Assembly (NCBI RefSeq): GCF_017742235.1
Contig: NZ_JAGHKQ010000001.1
Coordinates: forward strand, 248,001-312,000
Source of the DNA: Bacillus sp. 165
Lineage (GTDB): Bacteria > Bacillota > Bacilli > Bacillales > Bacillaceae_G
Direction of reading: 5' to 3'
DNA length: 64,000 nt
Position numbers and translations under genes: made by a program. A model generated the notes under the pieces. That model made no database searches and was not told the DNA's origin. It was given only the letters and a program-made list of their open reading frames with translations. Shown in pieces: positions 47,634-57,041 of the stretch. Numbering within the stretch: position 1 is the first letter of the stretch; the number at the start of each line of letters is the position of its first letter.

Positions 47634-48257
47634 ATGGACCCTTATCACTTTCCAATCCCCATCGAAACATTTTTACTAACTGCACCTAAAATCTCTCTCG
47701 CTTATCCTCAAATTATATGGGCTTTAAACCCTTTCATTCAAAATACGATTAACAGAGCTATCATCCAACAAGCAAATGAGTTGCTGCATACCATCCAAAA
47801 GCAAGGCTATTACAAACTTAGCAGCACGGAAGTATTATTAAACTATGAAATCAAAAACAATCAAAGGGGTATTCTCAGCCTCACCTTAAGCAGCTTTGCC
47901 AATACGTTTTCATTGGCTCATCCTGTGGACGGCCTTACATCTATCACAACAGATACTTACTCAGGTAACATATATCAGCTGCAAGATTTATTCCAACCAA
48001 ACAGCCCGTATGTCGAGCATATTTCAACTGAAATTAAGCTGCAAATAAAGCAGCGGAATCTGCCTTTATTCAAACAGTTTGAAAGCATTCGTCCCAATCA
48101 GGATTTTTACATCGCAGACAAAGCACTGATTATCTTTTTTCAACGTTATGAAATCGGTCCTCGTCCTCTCGGCTATCCAATATTTCCTATTTCTATTTAT
48201 AGTTTAGAAGATATCATCAAAAAAGACGGACCACTCGGGATAATGCTCCCAAACTAA
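47634..48257 (+). CDS. DUF3298 domain protein without signal peptide
   Basis: This is a 207-residue protein with a DUF4163-like N-terminal half and a DUF3298 C-terminal half (DLFQPNSPYVEHISTEIKLQIK, FYIADKALIIFFQRYEIGP). Relatives (RsiV, PdaC N-terminus) are extracytoplasmic. This one lacks a signal peptide or anchor, so it is cytoplasmic or a spore protein. ATG behind AAAGGAGCTGCTCCAT. Terminator follows. Confidence 0.82.
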   Translation: MDPYHFPIPIETFLLTAPKISLAYPQIIWALNPFIQNTINRAIIQQANELLHTIQKQGYYKLSSTEVLLNYEIKNNQRGILSLTLSSFANTFSLAHPVDGLTSITTDTYSGNIYQLQDLFQPNSPYVEHISTEIKLQIKQRNLPLFKQFESIRPNQDFYIADKALIIFFQRYEIGPRPLGYPIFPISIYSLEDIIKKDGPLGIMLPN

Positions 48258-48296
48258 AGCCCCTCTGACAAGCTTTGACAGCAGAGGGGCTTTTTC
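48256..48296 (+). terminator. Terminator of the DUF3298 gene
   Basis: AAAGCCCCTCTG/CAGAGGGGCTTTTT with a T run; it overlaps the stop codon. Confidence 0.92.
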
Positions 48297-48331
48297 TATA
48301 CTCAAAACCTGTATAAAAATGAATGCACATT

Positions 48332-48757
48332 TTATAACACTTTCTCACCTCTAATACCATTAATCGAATAACTCACAGCAATCGTGGCACTCAACGAATG
48401 GGACACAGAACAATATGTGTCTTTTGAAAGCTGAATAGCTCGGATTACTTTCTCCTCAGGCAATTCACCCTCCAATGCGTAATGAATGTGAATGTCTGTA
48501 AATCGTTTCGGATGCTCCTCTGCACGCGTTCCCTCTACTTCCATATGAAATGAAACAGGATTTAACCGCATTTTATGTAAAATGGAAATGATATCAATTC
48601 CTGTACATCCCGCAACCGCATATAAAAGTAATTCAGTAGGTCTTGCACCGTTATTTTCTCCTCCTACTTCTTCAGACGCGTCCATTTTAATTTCATGACC
48701 AGATGGAGCAGTACCTGAAAAAGCCATTTTCCCAATCCATTGTATAGTCGTTTTCAC
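48332..48757 (-). CDS. OsmC family protein
   Basis: This is a protein of about 141 residues, cytosolic peroxide reductase-like. The two reactive cysteines lie in VAGCTGIDII and KDTYCSVSHSLS, both in the expected context. The GTG at 48757 follows AAGGGATTGAGTGAA and gives the normal length; an ATG at 48787 gives ten more residues without a ribosome-binding site. Protects against organic or fatty acid hydroperoxides in characterised relatives. Confidence 0.87.
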   Translation of the reverse strand: MKTTIQWIGKMAFSGTAPSGHEIKMDASEEVGGENNGARPTELLLYAVAGCTGIDIISILHKMRLNPVSFHMEVEGTRAEEHPKRFTDIHIHYALEGELPEEKVIRAIQLSKDTYCSVSHSLSATIAVSYSINGIRGEKVL

Positions 48758-48843
48758 TTCACTCAATCCCTTCCATTTCCTTTTCATAACACTTGGTATG
48801 CTCTGTTTCCTCCATTTTTATGTAGGCATTTATCCCTCTAATG

Positions 48844-48885
48844 AAAACACTCGCTTGAATTGAGGTGAATCAAGCGAGTGTTTCT
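48844..48885 (-). terminator. Terminator of the LLM oxidoreductase gene
   Basis: AAACACTCGCTTGA/TCAAGCGAGTGTTT hairpin, about 120 bases downstream of the stop. Confidence 0.7.
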
Positions 48886-49002
48886 TCATGAGACAGTATC
48901 TTTATAACACTTTTCTACCATCTCTATTAATTGTTATCTTCTATTGAGCCTACTCTAATACAGTATTTTGACCAGCTCAGTTTCATTCCTCTTTTCTGTT
49001 AT

Positions 49003-50034
49003 CTACTTCATCGCAACCTCAGCTAAAATTTCATACGAACGCAAACGTGCTTCATGATCATAAATCTGAGAACTTACTATAATCTCATCGGCTTCGGTAA
49101 CATCTAGAAAATCCTGCAGTTTCTTCTTAACACTCTCTGGTCCACCAATAATAGCAGCACTCAATTGTTGTTGAATCGCACTCTTTTCATACTCACTCCA
49201 AATCTCGTCCATGTTTTCTACCGGTGGATTCAGCTTGCCCGGGCGGCCTCGAACTAGACTAAGGAATTGCTGGTACATCGACGTTGCCAGCCAATTTGCT
49301 GTTTCATCTGTATCCGCTGCAATTACATTCACACCAACCATCGCATACGGCTCAGTCAGCACCTCTGATGGTCGAAAATGGTTACGATACAATTGTAAAG
49401 CCGGCAGTGTATTGTCTGGAGAAAAATGGCTGGCAAATGCAAACGGAAGACCAAGTTGACCGGCCAATTGAGCACTATATCCACTGGATCCTAAAAGCCA
49501 GATTGGAATGTCAAGCCCCTCTCCTGGGACCGCTCTCACTCCCGTCGTTCCTGAAGATGGGCTTAAATAATCCCTTAGCTCTGCTAATTGCTCTGGGAAC
49601 TCCTCTCCGTTGCTTCTTAGCGTACGGCGCAATGCACGAGCTGTAAGCTGATCTGTTCCCGGTGCACGGCCAAGACCCAGATCAATACGGCCTGGATACA
49701 AGGACTCCAGCGTACCAAACTGCTCTGCAATTACAAGCGGAGCATGATTTGGAAGCATAATACCCCCAGAACCGACACGGATGCTTGAAGTACCACCGGC
49801 TACATATCCAATAATGACCGATGTAGCAGAGCTTGCAACCCCTGTCATATTGTGATGTTCAGCCAGCCAATAACGATTGAACCCCCATTTTTCTACGTGC
49901 TGGGCAAGATCTAAAGTATTTCGGAACGAATCAGCAGGCGTGCCGCCGACTGTAACGGGAGCAAGATCAAGAACGGATAATGGAATATCGCTAAGCTGTT
50001 TTGTACTGCTATTTATAGAATGTTCGTTGGACAT
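49003..50034 (-). CDS. LLM class flavin-dependent oxidoreductase
   Basis: This is a 343-residue TIM-barrel flavoprotein of the luciferase-like monooxygenase family (MsnO8/YhbJ-like group). [27 protein letters not shown] starts the barrel; [43 protein letters not shown] and [14 protein letters not shown] are family motifs. It uses reduced FMN; substrate unknown. No paired beta subunit or flavin reductase is adjacent. ATG start. Confidence 0.9.
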   Translation of the reverse strand: MSNEHSINSSTKQLSDIPLSVLDLAPVTVGGTPADSFRNTLDLAQHVEKWGFNRYWLAEHHNMTGVASSATSVIIGYVAGGTSSIRVGSGGIMLPNHAPLVIAEQFGTLESLYPGRIDLGLGRAPGTDQLTARALRRTLRSNGEEFPEQLAELRDYLSPSSGTTGVRAVPGEGLDIPIWLLGSSGYSAQLAGQLGLPFAFASHFSPDNTLPALQLYRNHFRPSEVLTEPYAMVGVNVIAADTDETANWLATSMYQQFLSLVRGRPGKLNPPVENMDEIWSEYEKSAIQQQLSAAIIGGPESVKKKLQDFLDVTEADEIIVSSQIYDHEARLRSYEILAEVAMK

Positions 50035-50386
50035 GTTTTCTTCCTCCTCTATATAAATACAATCCGACCTATAGTCAAGTTTTTATAGTATAAAAAAGGA
50101 AATATACTCTCTATAGCTCCTTTTTAATTCGTTTATTATAGCAATAGTTTTTAATTAACTGAAATTTAATGCATATACTACTCTACATTTTTACAGTTTA
50201 GATCTATCCCTTAATACTACATTAATATTTTTATACAATTGTTATCTTTTCATATGTAAAAAGATAACAATTAAGGATGCTGCTATTACATCAGCATCCT
50301 TAATTTTCTTCGTTCCTTTTTTTCTAAATAATATACATTGACAGCAGCTGCTCCCAAACTTTTTTCATCTACTAGTTAACCTGCTG
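50035..50386. other. Intergenic region with two abutting hairpins
   Basis: About 350 AT-rich bases. The notable content is the pair of perfect 14-bp stem hairpins at 50237-50305. No gene seen. Confidence 0.6.
50237..50305. repeat. Two tandem perfect hairpins sharing AATT
   Basis: First, AATTGTTATCTTTT pairs with AAAAGATAACAATT (50237-50272). Second, AATTAAGGATGCTG pairs with CAGCATCCTTAATT (50269-50305). Each stem is 14 bp without mismatch and the two share four bases. Neither is followed by a long T run. Confidence 0.8.
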
Positions 50387-50743
50387 CTACTCTTGTCCTG
50401 TATTAATTCCAGATTTTCTTGTAAATAGTGCAAGTACGCGCTTCCATGCTTTCTGAACCTCTCCCTGCCCCTCCTTTATCTGAGCGGCTTCTGTTTCCAA
50501 ACGAATTAGCCTTTGCTCAATCCGAACCAATTCCGCTTCTACCCGAGTCACCTCTGCTTCTAAACGTGCGTGTATCGTTTCTATACGAGTTTGCCCTGCT
50601 TCTAGACGTCTTTGCCCAATTTCTATGATATCTAGCTTTTCTGCTATTGTTTGTAGCATTGGATCTATGTTTCGTTCCCCCCTTCTCTTGGACTGTACTT
50701 CTTTCTCATATTGGGATGTTCTTTTTTTCGATATTTGGTCCAT
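50387..50743 (-). CDS. Coiled-coil protein of unknown function
   Basis: This is a protein of about 118 residues dominated by a long helix with heptad-like repeats (RRLEAGQTRIETIHARLEAE, VTRVEAELVRIEQRLIRLET), predicted to form a coiled coil over about residues 30-95. The N-terminus is strongly charged. There is no membrane segment. No function can be assigned. The start is uncertain: ATG at 50743 follows AGAGTGGG; a longer frame begins at 50797 without a site. Confidence 0.65.
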   Translation of the reverse strand: MDQISKKRTSQYEKEVQSKRRGERNIDPMLQTIAEKLDIIEIGQRRLEAGQTRIETIHARLEAEVTRVEAELVRIEQRLIRLETEAAQIKEGQGEVQKAWKRVLALFTRKSGINTGQE

Positions 50744-51197
50744 ATCGTACCCACTCTCTTCATTTATTATTTCGAGTACAACACTTAGAAAGTTCATTAT
50801 TTTTTCGACGTTTTTTGCTAATTTATGTTCTTTATACTATTCATAAATACCAATAAAAGGATAGGTGTATTTCCTTTTTCTTTATTAATTTCATAAAATA
50901 GGCTCTTCACCATTAAGTGTCATGGACACATTCATGTTTACATGAGTTACACGGTGGGCCATTTCAGGAATGTGGTTATTTGTTTCCTAAAAACAATACG
51001 CCGATGAACACATAACCAGCTACAAATTGTAATCATGAATCACAAAATATATTATTATCTTTTATTCCTTTTTATTTTAGAAAAGGGAAGGCGATGGAAC
51101 TGAAAATTTTTTGTATAATGTAAATTAAGATATTTTGTGGCATGTAATAGCGACATAACTCTTTGGCACTTGGGGCTAAAAAGAAAGGAGACCCTGT
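50744..51197. other. Intergenic region between divergent genes
   Basis: About 450 bases. A short frame on the minus strand (50976-51032) reads LQFVAGYVFIGVLFLGNK before a stop but has no start codon; it may be a relic of a membrane protein. Nothing else is recognised. Confidence 0.45.
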
Positions 51198-53240
51198 ATG
51201 GCATCTTACACTATCCAGCAGGATGGAATCTTCCCTTCCGTCTGTTCTCTTGATTGTCCGGATCAATGCGGACTGCTCATTCATAAAAAAGACGGAAAAA
51301 TCTTTAAAATAGAGGGTGATCCTGATCACCCTGTCACACAAGGTCATATTTGCAACAAAGTTCGCCATATGGCCAAGCGGATTTATGATAATAAACGGTT
51401 AAAATATCCGCTAAAACGAGTGGGAATGAAAGGGGAAGGGAATTTTGTTCGCATTAGCTGGGAAGAAGCTATAGAGACTATTACTTCTCATTGGAACCAG
51501 CTTATTCAAACCGAAGGGCCGGAAAGCATCCTTCCCTACAGCTTTTATGGTAATATGGGGATTTTAAGCGCAGAAGGTATGGATCGCCGCTTTTTTCATA
51601 AGCTTGGTGCCAGCAGATTGAATAGGACAATTTGCAATGCTGCCGGCGCGCAAGGATACCGATATACGATGGGTGGCAGCTTCGGTACCGATCCTGAAGA
51701 TACCATTCATACAAAACTATTTATCTTTTGGGGTATAAATGCGGTAAGTACAAATATGCATCAAATTGCTTTAGCCCAAAAGGCTCGTAAAAATGGTGCG
51801 AAAATTATTGTGATTGATGTACATAAAAATCAAACGGGACGGTTTGCTGATTGGTTTATTCCTATTTTACCAGGTACAGATGCAGCATTAGCGCTCGGCA
51901 TGATGCATATTTTATTTGAAGAAAATATGGTAGATAGAAAGTTTATGAGTCAATATACCGTCGGATATAAGGAGCTTGAGGAGCATGTAAAGCAATACGA
52001 TCCTTATACTGTTGCAGCGATTACAGGAGTGTCTGTAGAAGACCTGTACAAGTTGGCGAGAATGTATGGAACAACATCTCCTTCGTTTATTCGTATTGGA
52101 AATGGACTGCAGCATCATGATAACGGGGGAATGTGCATACGCACCATCTCTTGTTTGCCGGCGCTTACTGGTCAATGGCTTGTGAAAGGCGGGGGAGCCA
52201 CAAAAGGCAATTCCGGATTTCTAGCTCATAATATCGAAGCTGTGCAGCAACCTGATTTATTACAAAATAAAAATACACGTATCATTAATATGAATACCAT
52301 TGGTCACGACCTTCTGACATTGGACCCTCCAATTCGTTCTATGTTCGTATATAACTGCAACCCAGCTGTTGTAGCACCTGAAACAAACAAGGTCAGAGAA
52401 GGCCTTGCTCGTAAAGATTTATTCACCATTGTACACGATTTATTTTTAACGGAAACAGCTCGGTATGCCGATATTGTCTTACCCGCCACATCTTCATTTG
52501 AAAACACTGATGTGTATACTTCTTATTGGCATCGTTATGTTCAAATTCAAACTCCAGTCATTGAAGCGTATGGAGAAAGCAAATCAAATACAGAAGTATT
52601 TCGCTTGCTGGCAAAAGCCATGAATTTTGAAGAAGGGGCTTTCCATGACAGTGACGAAAACGTGATAAAGCAAGGGTTTGATGAGTCTCATAATCCCTAT
52701 ATGAAGAATATTACTTACGAAAAGCTCACTGAAAAACAATATGTGAAGGCAGAGCGTGACACATTATCTTTTAAGAAATTGCCGACACCGAGCGGCAAAA
52801 TCGAATTATATTCGAGTATTATGGAGCGTGACGGCTATCCTCCGTTACCAACTTATATACCTCTTCCTGAAGAAGACTTTTCATTTCTTTTCGTACCTGG
52901 ACCGAATCATAACTTTTTAAACTCTACTTTTTCTAACAATGAAAAGCATATTAACATGGAAAAAGTGCCTCGGTTACATATGAACAGCAAAGATGCTTCT
53001 AAGGCAGGAATTATAAATGGAGAAATCGTACGTATTTGGAATAATCGAGGAGAATGTGAACTGCCTGTATGTGTGGGAGATGGCGTCCTGCCGGGCGTAT
53101 TGGTAAGTCAAGGCTTATGGGCAGACTTACCCCGAACAAAGTACGCTGTAAACGCTCTTACTCCAGACCGTATTGCTGACATGGGCGGGGGAGCTGTGTT
53201 CTTTTCCGGAAGGGTAAATATCGAAAAAATTCACAACTGA
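51198..53240 (+). CDS. Molybdopterin oxidoreductase (YyaE-like)
   Basis: This is a 680-residue member of the DMSO reductase superfamily. The N-terminal 4Fe-4S motif is CSLDCPDQCG with the fourth Cys in HICNKVR. Later, FWGINAVSTN, SFIRIGNGLQHHDNGG and the C-terminal molybdopterin dinucleotide-binding domain (about 560-680) are clear. It lacks a twin-arginine signal, so it is cytoplasmic. It resembles B. subtilis YyaE; the substrate is not known. No partner subunits lie next to it. ATG behind AAAGGAGACCCTGT. Confidence 0.92.
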   Translation: MASYTIQQDGIFPSVCSLDCPDQCGLLIHKKDGKIFKIEGDPDHPVTQGHICNKVRHMAKRIYDNKRLKYPLKRVGMKGEGNFVRISWEEAIETITSHWNQLIQTEGPESILPYSFYGNMGILSAEGMDRRFFHKLGASRLNRTICNAAGAQGYRYTMGGSFGTDPEDTIHTKLFIFWGINAVSTNMHQIALAQKARKNGAKIIVIDVHKNQTGRFADWFIPILPGTDAALALGMMHILFEENMVDRKFMSQYTVGYKELEEHVKQYDPYTVAAITGVSVEDLYKLARMYGTTSPSFIRIGNGLQHHDNGGMCIRTISCLPALTGQWLVKGGGATKGNSGFLAHNIEAVQQPDLLQNKNTRIINMNTIGHDLLTLDPPIRSMFVYNCNPAVVAPETNKVREGLARKDLFTIVHDLFLTETARYADIVLPATSSFENTDVYTSYWHRYVQIQTPVIEAYGESKSNTEVFRLLAKAMNFEEGAFHDSDENVIKQGFDESHNPYMKNITYEKLTEKQYVKAERDTLSFKKLPTPSGKIELYSSIMERDGYPPLPTYIPLPEEDFSFLFVPGPNHNFLNSTFSNNEKHINMEKVPRLHMNSKDASKAGIINGEIVRIWNNRGECELPVCVGDGVLPGVLVSQGLWADLPRTKYAVNALTPDRIADMGGGAVFFSGRVNIEKIHN

Positions 53241-53270
53241 TTTTTATGTCTTTATATAAAGGTTAAAACA

Positions 53271-53309
53271 ATAAACCAAGGATATTTGTTATTATCCCTG
53301 GTTTATTTT
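53271..53309. terminator. Bidirectional terminator
   Basis: AATAAACCAAGGATA/TATCCCTGGTTTATT with T runs on the plus strand; on the minus strand its arm encodes the last codons of the ThuA gene. Confidence 0.8.
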
Positions 53310-54014
53310 CTCTAATCCTTCCGCATATCCGTAGTTTGAGTATATTCGATTTATAGGCTGTGCCCACTTCACCGCATTTACAATAACACGCTGAATACTT
53401 TTATTATGATAGGTTGGATAGGTTTCATGGCCAGGACGGAAGTAAAAAACCTTTCCGTTCCCTCGTTTATATGTACAACCACTACGAAACACTTCACCTC
53501 CGGCAAACCAACTTACAAACACAAGCTCATCCGGCGTAGCAATATCAAAATACTCTCCATACATCTCTTCTTTTTCAAGTTCAATGTATTCCCCAATTCC
53601 TTCTGCAATCGGATGACTCGGATCTACAATCCAAAGACGTTCCTTTTCGTCAGCTACCCGCCATTTTAAATTACAGCTCGTTCCCATTAACATTTTAAAG
53701 ATTTTAGAGAAGTGTCCGGAATGTAATACAATGAGTCCCATACCTTGAAGCACTCTACTTTTCACTTTTTGAACAATATCATCCTGTACATCACCATGAG
53801 CTAAATGCCCCCACCAAATTAATACATCTGTATTTTGCAACACTTCCTCTGTTAACCCGTGTTCCGGTTCTTCCAAGGTGGCTGTCTGTACTGAGAAGCC
53901 AGCTTTCTTTAAAAATTCTGCTATGGTGCCATGAATACCGTTTGGATATATTTCTGTTACAGTTTCATCTTTCTGTTCATGAATATGTTCATTCCATACT
54001 GTTACGCGAACCAT
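53292..54014 (-). CDS. ThuA-like domain protein (trehalose utilisation family)
   Basis: This is a 240-residue protein with the class I glutamine amidotransferase-like ThuA fold. [64 protein letters not shown] and [17 protein letters not shown] are family segments. ThuA proteins take part in sugar catabolism in rhizobia; here no sugar genes are near, so the role is open. ATG with a weak ribosome-binding site (AGGTCACAATC). Confidence 0.88.
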   Translation of the reverse strand: MVRVTVWNEHIHEQKDETVTEIYPNGIHGTIAEFLKKAGFSVQTATLEEPEHGLTEEVLQNTDVLIWWGHLAHGDVQDDIVQKVKSRVLQGMGLIVLHSGHFSKIFKMLMGTSCNLKWRVADEKERLWIVDPSHPIAEGIGEYIELEKEEMYGEYFDIATPDELVFVSWFAGGEVFRSGCTYKRGNGKVFYFRPGHETYPTYHNKSIQRVIVNAVKWAQPINRIYSNYGYAEGLEKINQG

Positions 54015-54102
54015 GATTGTGACCTACTTTCTTCGTTTTCCCCAAAATTACATTCCACTTCTAACAAAAGGTCGATTATGAAAAATAGCCCGTATTTACA
54101 GG

Positions 54103-54294
54103 CTATAAATTAGAGGAGTCGTCATAATCATATCGAAGACCATCTGCTTGAACATTCCTGGCTTGACTGTTTTTGTTTGTCAGCTTTTCTAGCAAATCTT
54201 GATACTGATAAATTTCTTGATAATCAGAACTATTAGCTAATGCTGACTTTAGAGCTTGTTCAACCACCGCCAAATCATTAGTATTCATTTGCAT
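54103..54294 (-). CDS. Small hypothetical protein (63 aa)
   Basis: An acidic, helical protein: NTNDLAVVEQALKSALANSSDYQEIYQYQDLLEKL followed by a polar tail. ATG behind AAGGAGGTGTATGACTT. No family is recognised with confidence. It lies 17 bases after the 75-residue gene and is probably co-transcribed with it. Confidence 0.65.
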   Translation of the reverse strand: MQMNTNDLAVVEQALKSALANSSDYQEIYQYQDLLEKLTNKNSQARNVQADGLRYDYDDSSNL

Positions 54295-54311
54295 AAGTCA
54301 TACACCTCCTT

Positions 54312-54539
54312 CTATTTTTCTTCTCCCTGCATCATCGATCTAAATTGCCGCATCTCAGAGTCGGGCTGATATGTCACGTGATACGGATTGTGCTTTTGAT
54401 TCACCTTTGTTGGATCTAAGTCTGTACGTACTCCCATTTCAACTCCTGCTCCCGGCATACTATCATTAATAGGTCCTTCATATTTACCATCCGGATTTGG
54501 ATTGCCATATCTTATATCTTCTCTTTGACGTTTTTTCAT
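54312..54539 (-). CDS. Small hypothetical protein (75 aa)
   Basis: A hydrophilic protein rich in Pro, Asn and Asp (MKKRQREDIRYGNPNPDGKY...PGAGVEMGVRTDLDP) with no signal or membrane segment. The ATG follows AGCAAGGAGGGATGCAAT, a strong site. The composition resembles small spore-associated proteins of Bacillus; this is an impression, not an assignment. Confidence 0.65.
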   Translation of the reverse strand: MKKRQREDIRYGNPNPDGKYEGPINDSMPGAGVEMGVRTDLDPTKVNQKHNPYHVTYQPDSEMRQFRSMMQGEEK

Positions 54540-54649
54540 ATTGCATCCCTCCTTGCTTCTAGCTTTTGTTATTGTTCAGCATTCTATGTCCCTTTGAAAG
54601 GAAACTATATCTTTTGGGAAAGCTAATAAAAACAAAAAGGAGCCTGCAT

Positions 54650-54820
54650 ATGGATTACGATTCACATAATGACTATAACGAAGAGTATTCAGGTGAAATA
54701 TCACCAGGTTATCGACAGGATGCCAGACATGACGAAGGTCACCGCTTTTCCCCTTTTCTGCTTGGATTAGCTATTGCTGTGACTGTACTATTGCTAATAA
54801 TTGTATTTGTGTATATGTAA
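54650..54820 (+). CDS. Small membrane protein with C-terminal anchor (56 aa)
   Basis: MDYDSHNDYNEEYSGEISPG... is a very acidic and Tyr-rich N-terminus; residues about 34-55 (FSPFLLGLAIAVTVLLLIIVFVYM) form one membrane segment. ATG at 54650 behind AAAAAGGAGCCTGCAT; the in-frame extension upstream is not coding by this criterion. Function unknown. Terminator follows directly. Confidence 0.7.
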   Translation: MDYDSHNDYNEEYSGEISPGYRQDARHDEGHRFSPFLLGLAIAVTVLLLIIVFVYM

Positions 54821-54850
54821 AAGAAGAAGAACTCCCTTCTTCTTTTTATT
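54819..54850 (+). terminator. Terminator
   Basis: AAAAGAAGAAG/CTTCTTCTTTTT stem and T run at the end of the 56-residue gene. Confidence 0.8.
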
Positions 54851-54896
54851 ATGCAAATATTGTCGCCTAATTTCTATAAACAAAATCATTGCTATT

Positions 54897-54937
54897 TAGT
54901 CAAATTTGACTATAATGATTTGTATAATAAATCATTA
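54897..54937. promoter_or_regulatory. Two palindromes flanking the -10 of the DHA2 pump gene
   Basis: TAGTCAAA followed by its exact inverse TTTGACTA (54897-54912), then TAATGATTT-N7-AAATCATTA (54913-54937) enclosing TATAAT (54923-54928). The arrangement suggests repressor control of the pump. Confidence 0.6.
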
Positions 54938-54962
54938 CAAAATAAAGGGAGGAGTAAACAAT

Positions 54963-56507
54963 ATGGTTGCAAAGGAAAGTAATCTGCGTCTTGTTGTTGC
55001 AGGTCTTTTATTAGGTATTTTAATGGCGGCTATGGATAATACTATCGTCGCAACTGCTATTGGAACCATTGTCTCAGACTTAGGAGGCCTAGACAAATTT
55101 GTTTGGGTTACATCCGCCTACATGGTTGCTGTTATGGCTGGTATGCCAATTTTTGGAAAGCTCTCTGATATGTACGGGCGAAAACGGTTTTATATATTCG
55201 GATTAGCTGTGTTTTTAATAGGTTCCGCTCTTTGCGGTACAGCCGACAGCATCGTGCAGTTAAGTATTTATCGTGCCATTCAAGGTATTGGAGGGGGAGC
55301 GTTGCTTCCAATTGCATTTACCATTGTATTCGATGTGTTCCCTCCAGAACAGCGAGGAAAAATGACAGGACTTTTAGGTGCTGTTTTCGGCTCTGCCAGT
55401 GTGCTAGGTCCTTTATTAGGTGCTTATATTACTGATTATATTAGCTGGCATTGGGTATTCTATGTAAACATTCCGATTGGGTTATTATCTCTTTTCTTCA
55501 TTTTACGTGCTTATAAAGAATCTACTCAGCATATAGAACAAAAAATCGACTGGTGGGGTGCTATAACTCTCGTTACGGCTGTTGTCAGTTTGATGTTTGC
55601 GCTTGAATTAGGCGGCAAGGAATACGCATGGGATTCAGCCCCTATTATTAGTCTATTTGTAACGTTCGGTGTCTTTTTTATAGGATTTTTATATGCCGAA
55701 ACAAAAGCAAGTGATCCTATTATTTCATTTTGGATGTTTAAACGCCGTACATTTGCTGCGGCGCAATTATTAGCATTGTTGTACGGCGGTACTTTTATCA
55801 TTTTGACTGTATTCATTCCTATTTTCGTTCAGGCCGTGTATGGTGGTTCGGCAACAAATGCAGGATTCGTGTTAACACCATTTATGCTTGGATCTGTTGT
55901 AGGAAGTGCTATTTCAGGGATTTTCCAAACAAAAACGAGCTATCGAAATTTAATGCTTCTTTCTGTTACATCGTTTGTAATCGGGATGTATCTCTTAAGC
56001 ACATTGACACCCGATACTGCTCGTTGGCTGTTAACTGTATTTATGGTCATTACAGGATTTGGAGTAGGGTTTTCCTTCTCATTATTGCCGACAGCTTCCG
56101 TTCACAACCTGGATCCCCGCTACCGCGGATCGGCTAACTCAACGAATTCCTTTTTCCGTTCATTAGGTATGACACTCGGCGTGACGATTTTCGGTACAAT
56201 TCAAACGAATGCATTTACAGAAAACCTAAAAGAAGCATTTCAAGGTATGCAAGGCGCTGAAGGAAACCCGCTTGCAAATATCAGCGATCCTCGCGCTATA
56301 TTCGAAGCGAGTGAACGCTCTAAAATTCCAGCGTTTGTATTGGATAAAATTGTAGATGCGATGTCATCGTCTATTACATTAACATTTACATTGGCTCTTA
56401 TCCCAATCGCTCTTGCGATTGTCGTAGTGTTATTCATGGGAAAAGCACGTCTGGAAATCAACAAAGAACGTAAAAAAGATAACACGCAGCCTGCTATCAA
56501 CCATTAA
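54963..56507 (+). CDS. DHA2-family MFS drug:proton antiporter
   Basis: This is a 514-residue pump with about 14 membrane segments. MDNTIVATAIGTIVSDLGG, motif A GKLSDMYGRKRF and LGPLLGAYITDYISWHWVF are typical of Bmr3/EmrB-type exporters. The ATG at 54963 follows AAAGGGAGGAGTAAACAAT. It is the second DHA2 pump of the window (the other is at 26.9 kb) but without an adjacent regulator gene. Two palindromes upstream suggest control by a distant repressor. Confidence 0.92.
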   Translation: MVAKESNLRLVVAGLLLGILMAAMDNTIVATAIGTIVSDLGGLDKFVWVTSAYMVAVMAGMPIFGKLSDMYGRKRFYIFGLAVFLIGSALCGTADSIVQLSIYRAIQGIGGGALLPIAFTIVFDVFPPEQRGKMTGLLGAVFGSASVLGPLLGAYITDYISWHWVFYVNIPIGLLSLFFILRAYKESTQHIEQKIDWWGAITLVTAVVSLMFALELGGKEYAWDSAPIISLFVTFGVFFIGFLYAETKASDPIISFWMFKRRTFAAAQLLALLYGGTFIILTVFIPIFVQAVYGGSATNAGFVLTPFMLGSVVGSAISGIFQTKTSYRNLMLLSVTSFVIGMYLLSTLTPDTARWLLTVFMVITGFGVGFSFSLLPTASVHNLDPRYRGSANSTNSFFRSLGMTLGVTIFGTIQTNAFTENLKEAFQGMQGAEGNPLANISDPRAIFEASERSKIPAFVLDKIVDAMSSSITLTFTLALIPIALAIVVVLFMGKARLEINKERKKDNTQPAINH

Positions 56508-56556
56508 TCCAAGGATGCTGCCTTTTTCGTAAACAGTGTTATAATACGAAACATGA

Positions 56557-56600
56557 TAAAAAATGAGTGTAAGTCTAATGACATTTACACTCATTTTTTA
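56557..56600 (+). terminator. Terminator of the DHA2 pump gene
   Basis: AAAAATGAGTGTAA/TTTACACTCATTTTTT, about 50 bases after the stop. Confidence 0.88.
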
Positions 56601-56685
56601 CTATTTAATTACAATGAAATACATAGACAAAGAATAAAACATAGTCTCTTTTGTTTACACTAGTGAAGGAAAGGAGTATATCATT

Positions 56686-56883
56686 ATGAAAAACACTGAT
56701 GAATTGCATACAAATGCACCGAAGCAAGAAACAATGGGACCAGCGTCCGATTTAGACTCTAAACACCCGTATGATAGCGAGAAACTGTATCCCGGCGATT
56801 CTGTAGATCAACATAAAAAACTAGAACATGCAAATATGTTCTTGAACGAAGCAGCTCTGAAACAGCAAAATGAAAATTTATAA
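56686..56883 (+). CDS. Small hydrophilic hypothetical protein (65 aa)
   Basis: MKNTDELHTNAPKQETMGPASDLDSKHPYD... is a polar protein rich in Asp, Lys, Asn and Gln, soluble, without Cys. ATG behind GAAAGGAGTATATCATT. I do not recognise a family. Terminator about 75 bases downstream. Confidence 0.65.
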   Translation: MKNTDELHTNAPKQETMGPASDLDSKHPYDSEKLYPGDSVDQHKKLEHANMFLNEAALKQQNENL

Positions 56884-56956
56884 ACTGACACCTTACCCTC
56901 TGGTAATGTGCTGTTAAGACCCTCTATATCAAAATACTCACTGCTCGTTAATGCGC

Positions 56957-56982
56957 AAAAAATCCCCTCCGGGGATTTTTTG
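56957..56982 (+). terminator. Terminator
   Basis: AAAAAATCCCC/GGGGATTTTTT with a small loop and T run. Confidence 0.88.
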
Positions 56983-57041
56983 TTTTCTTCGAAGGAGTTA
57001 GTTTGTATTCTATAATTTAGAATGAATAGAAAGGACTATAT

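Noticed and set aside
50976-51032. Minus-strand frame LQFVAGYVFIGVLFLGNK, resembling the end of a membrane protein
   Set aside because: There is no start codon, an in-frame stop lies just upstream, and no remaining part of the gene could be found.
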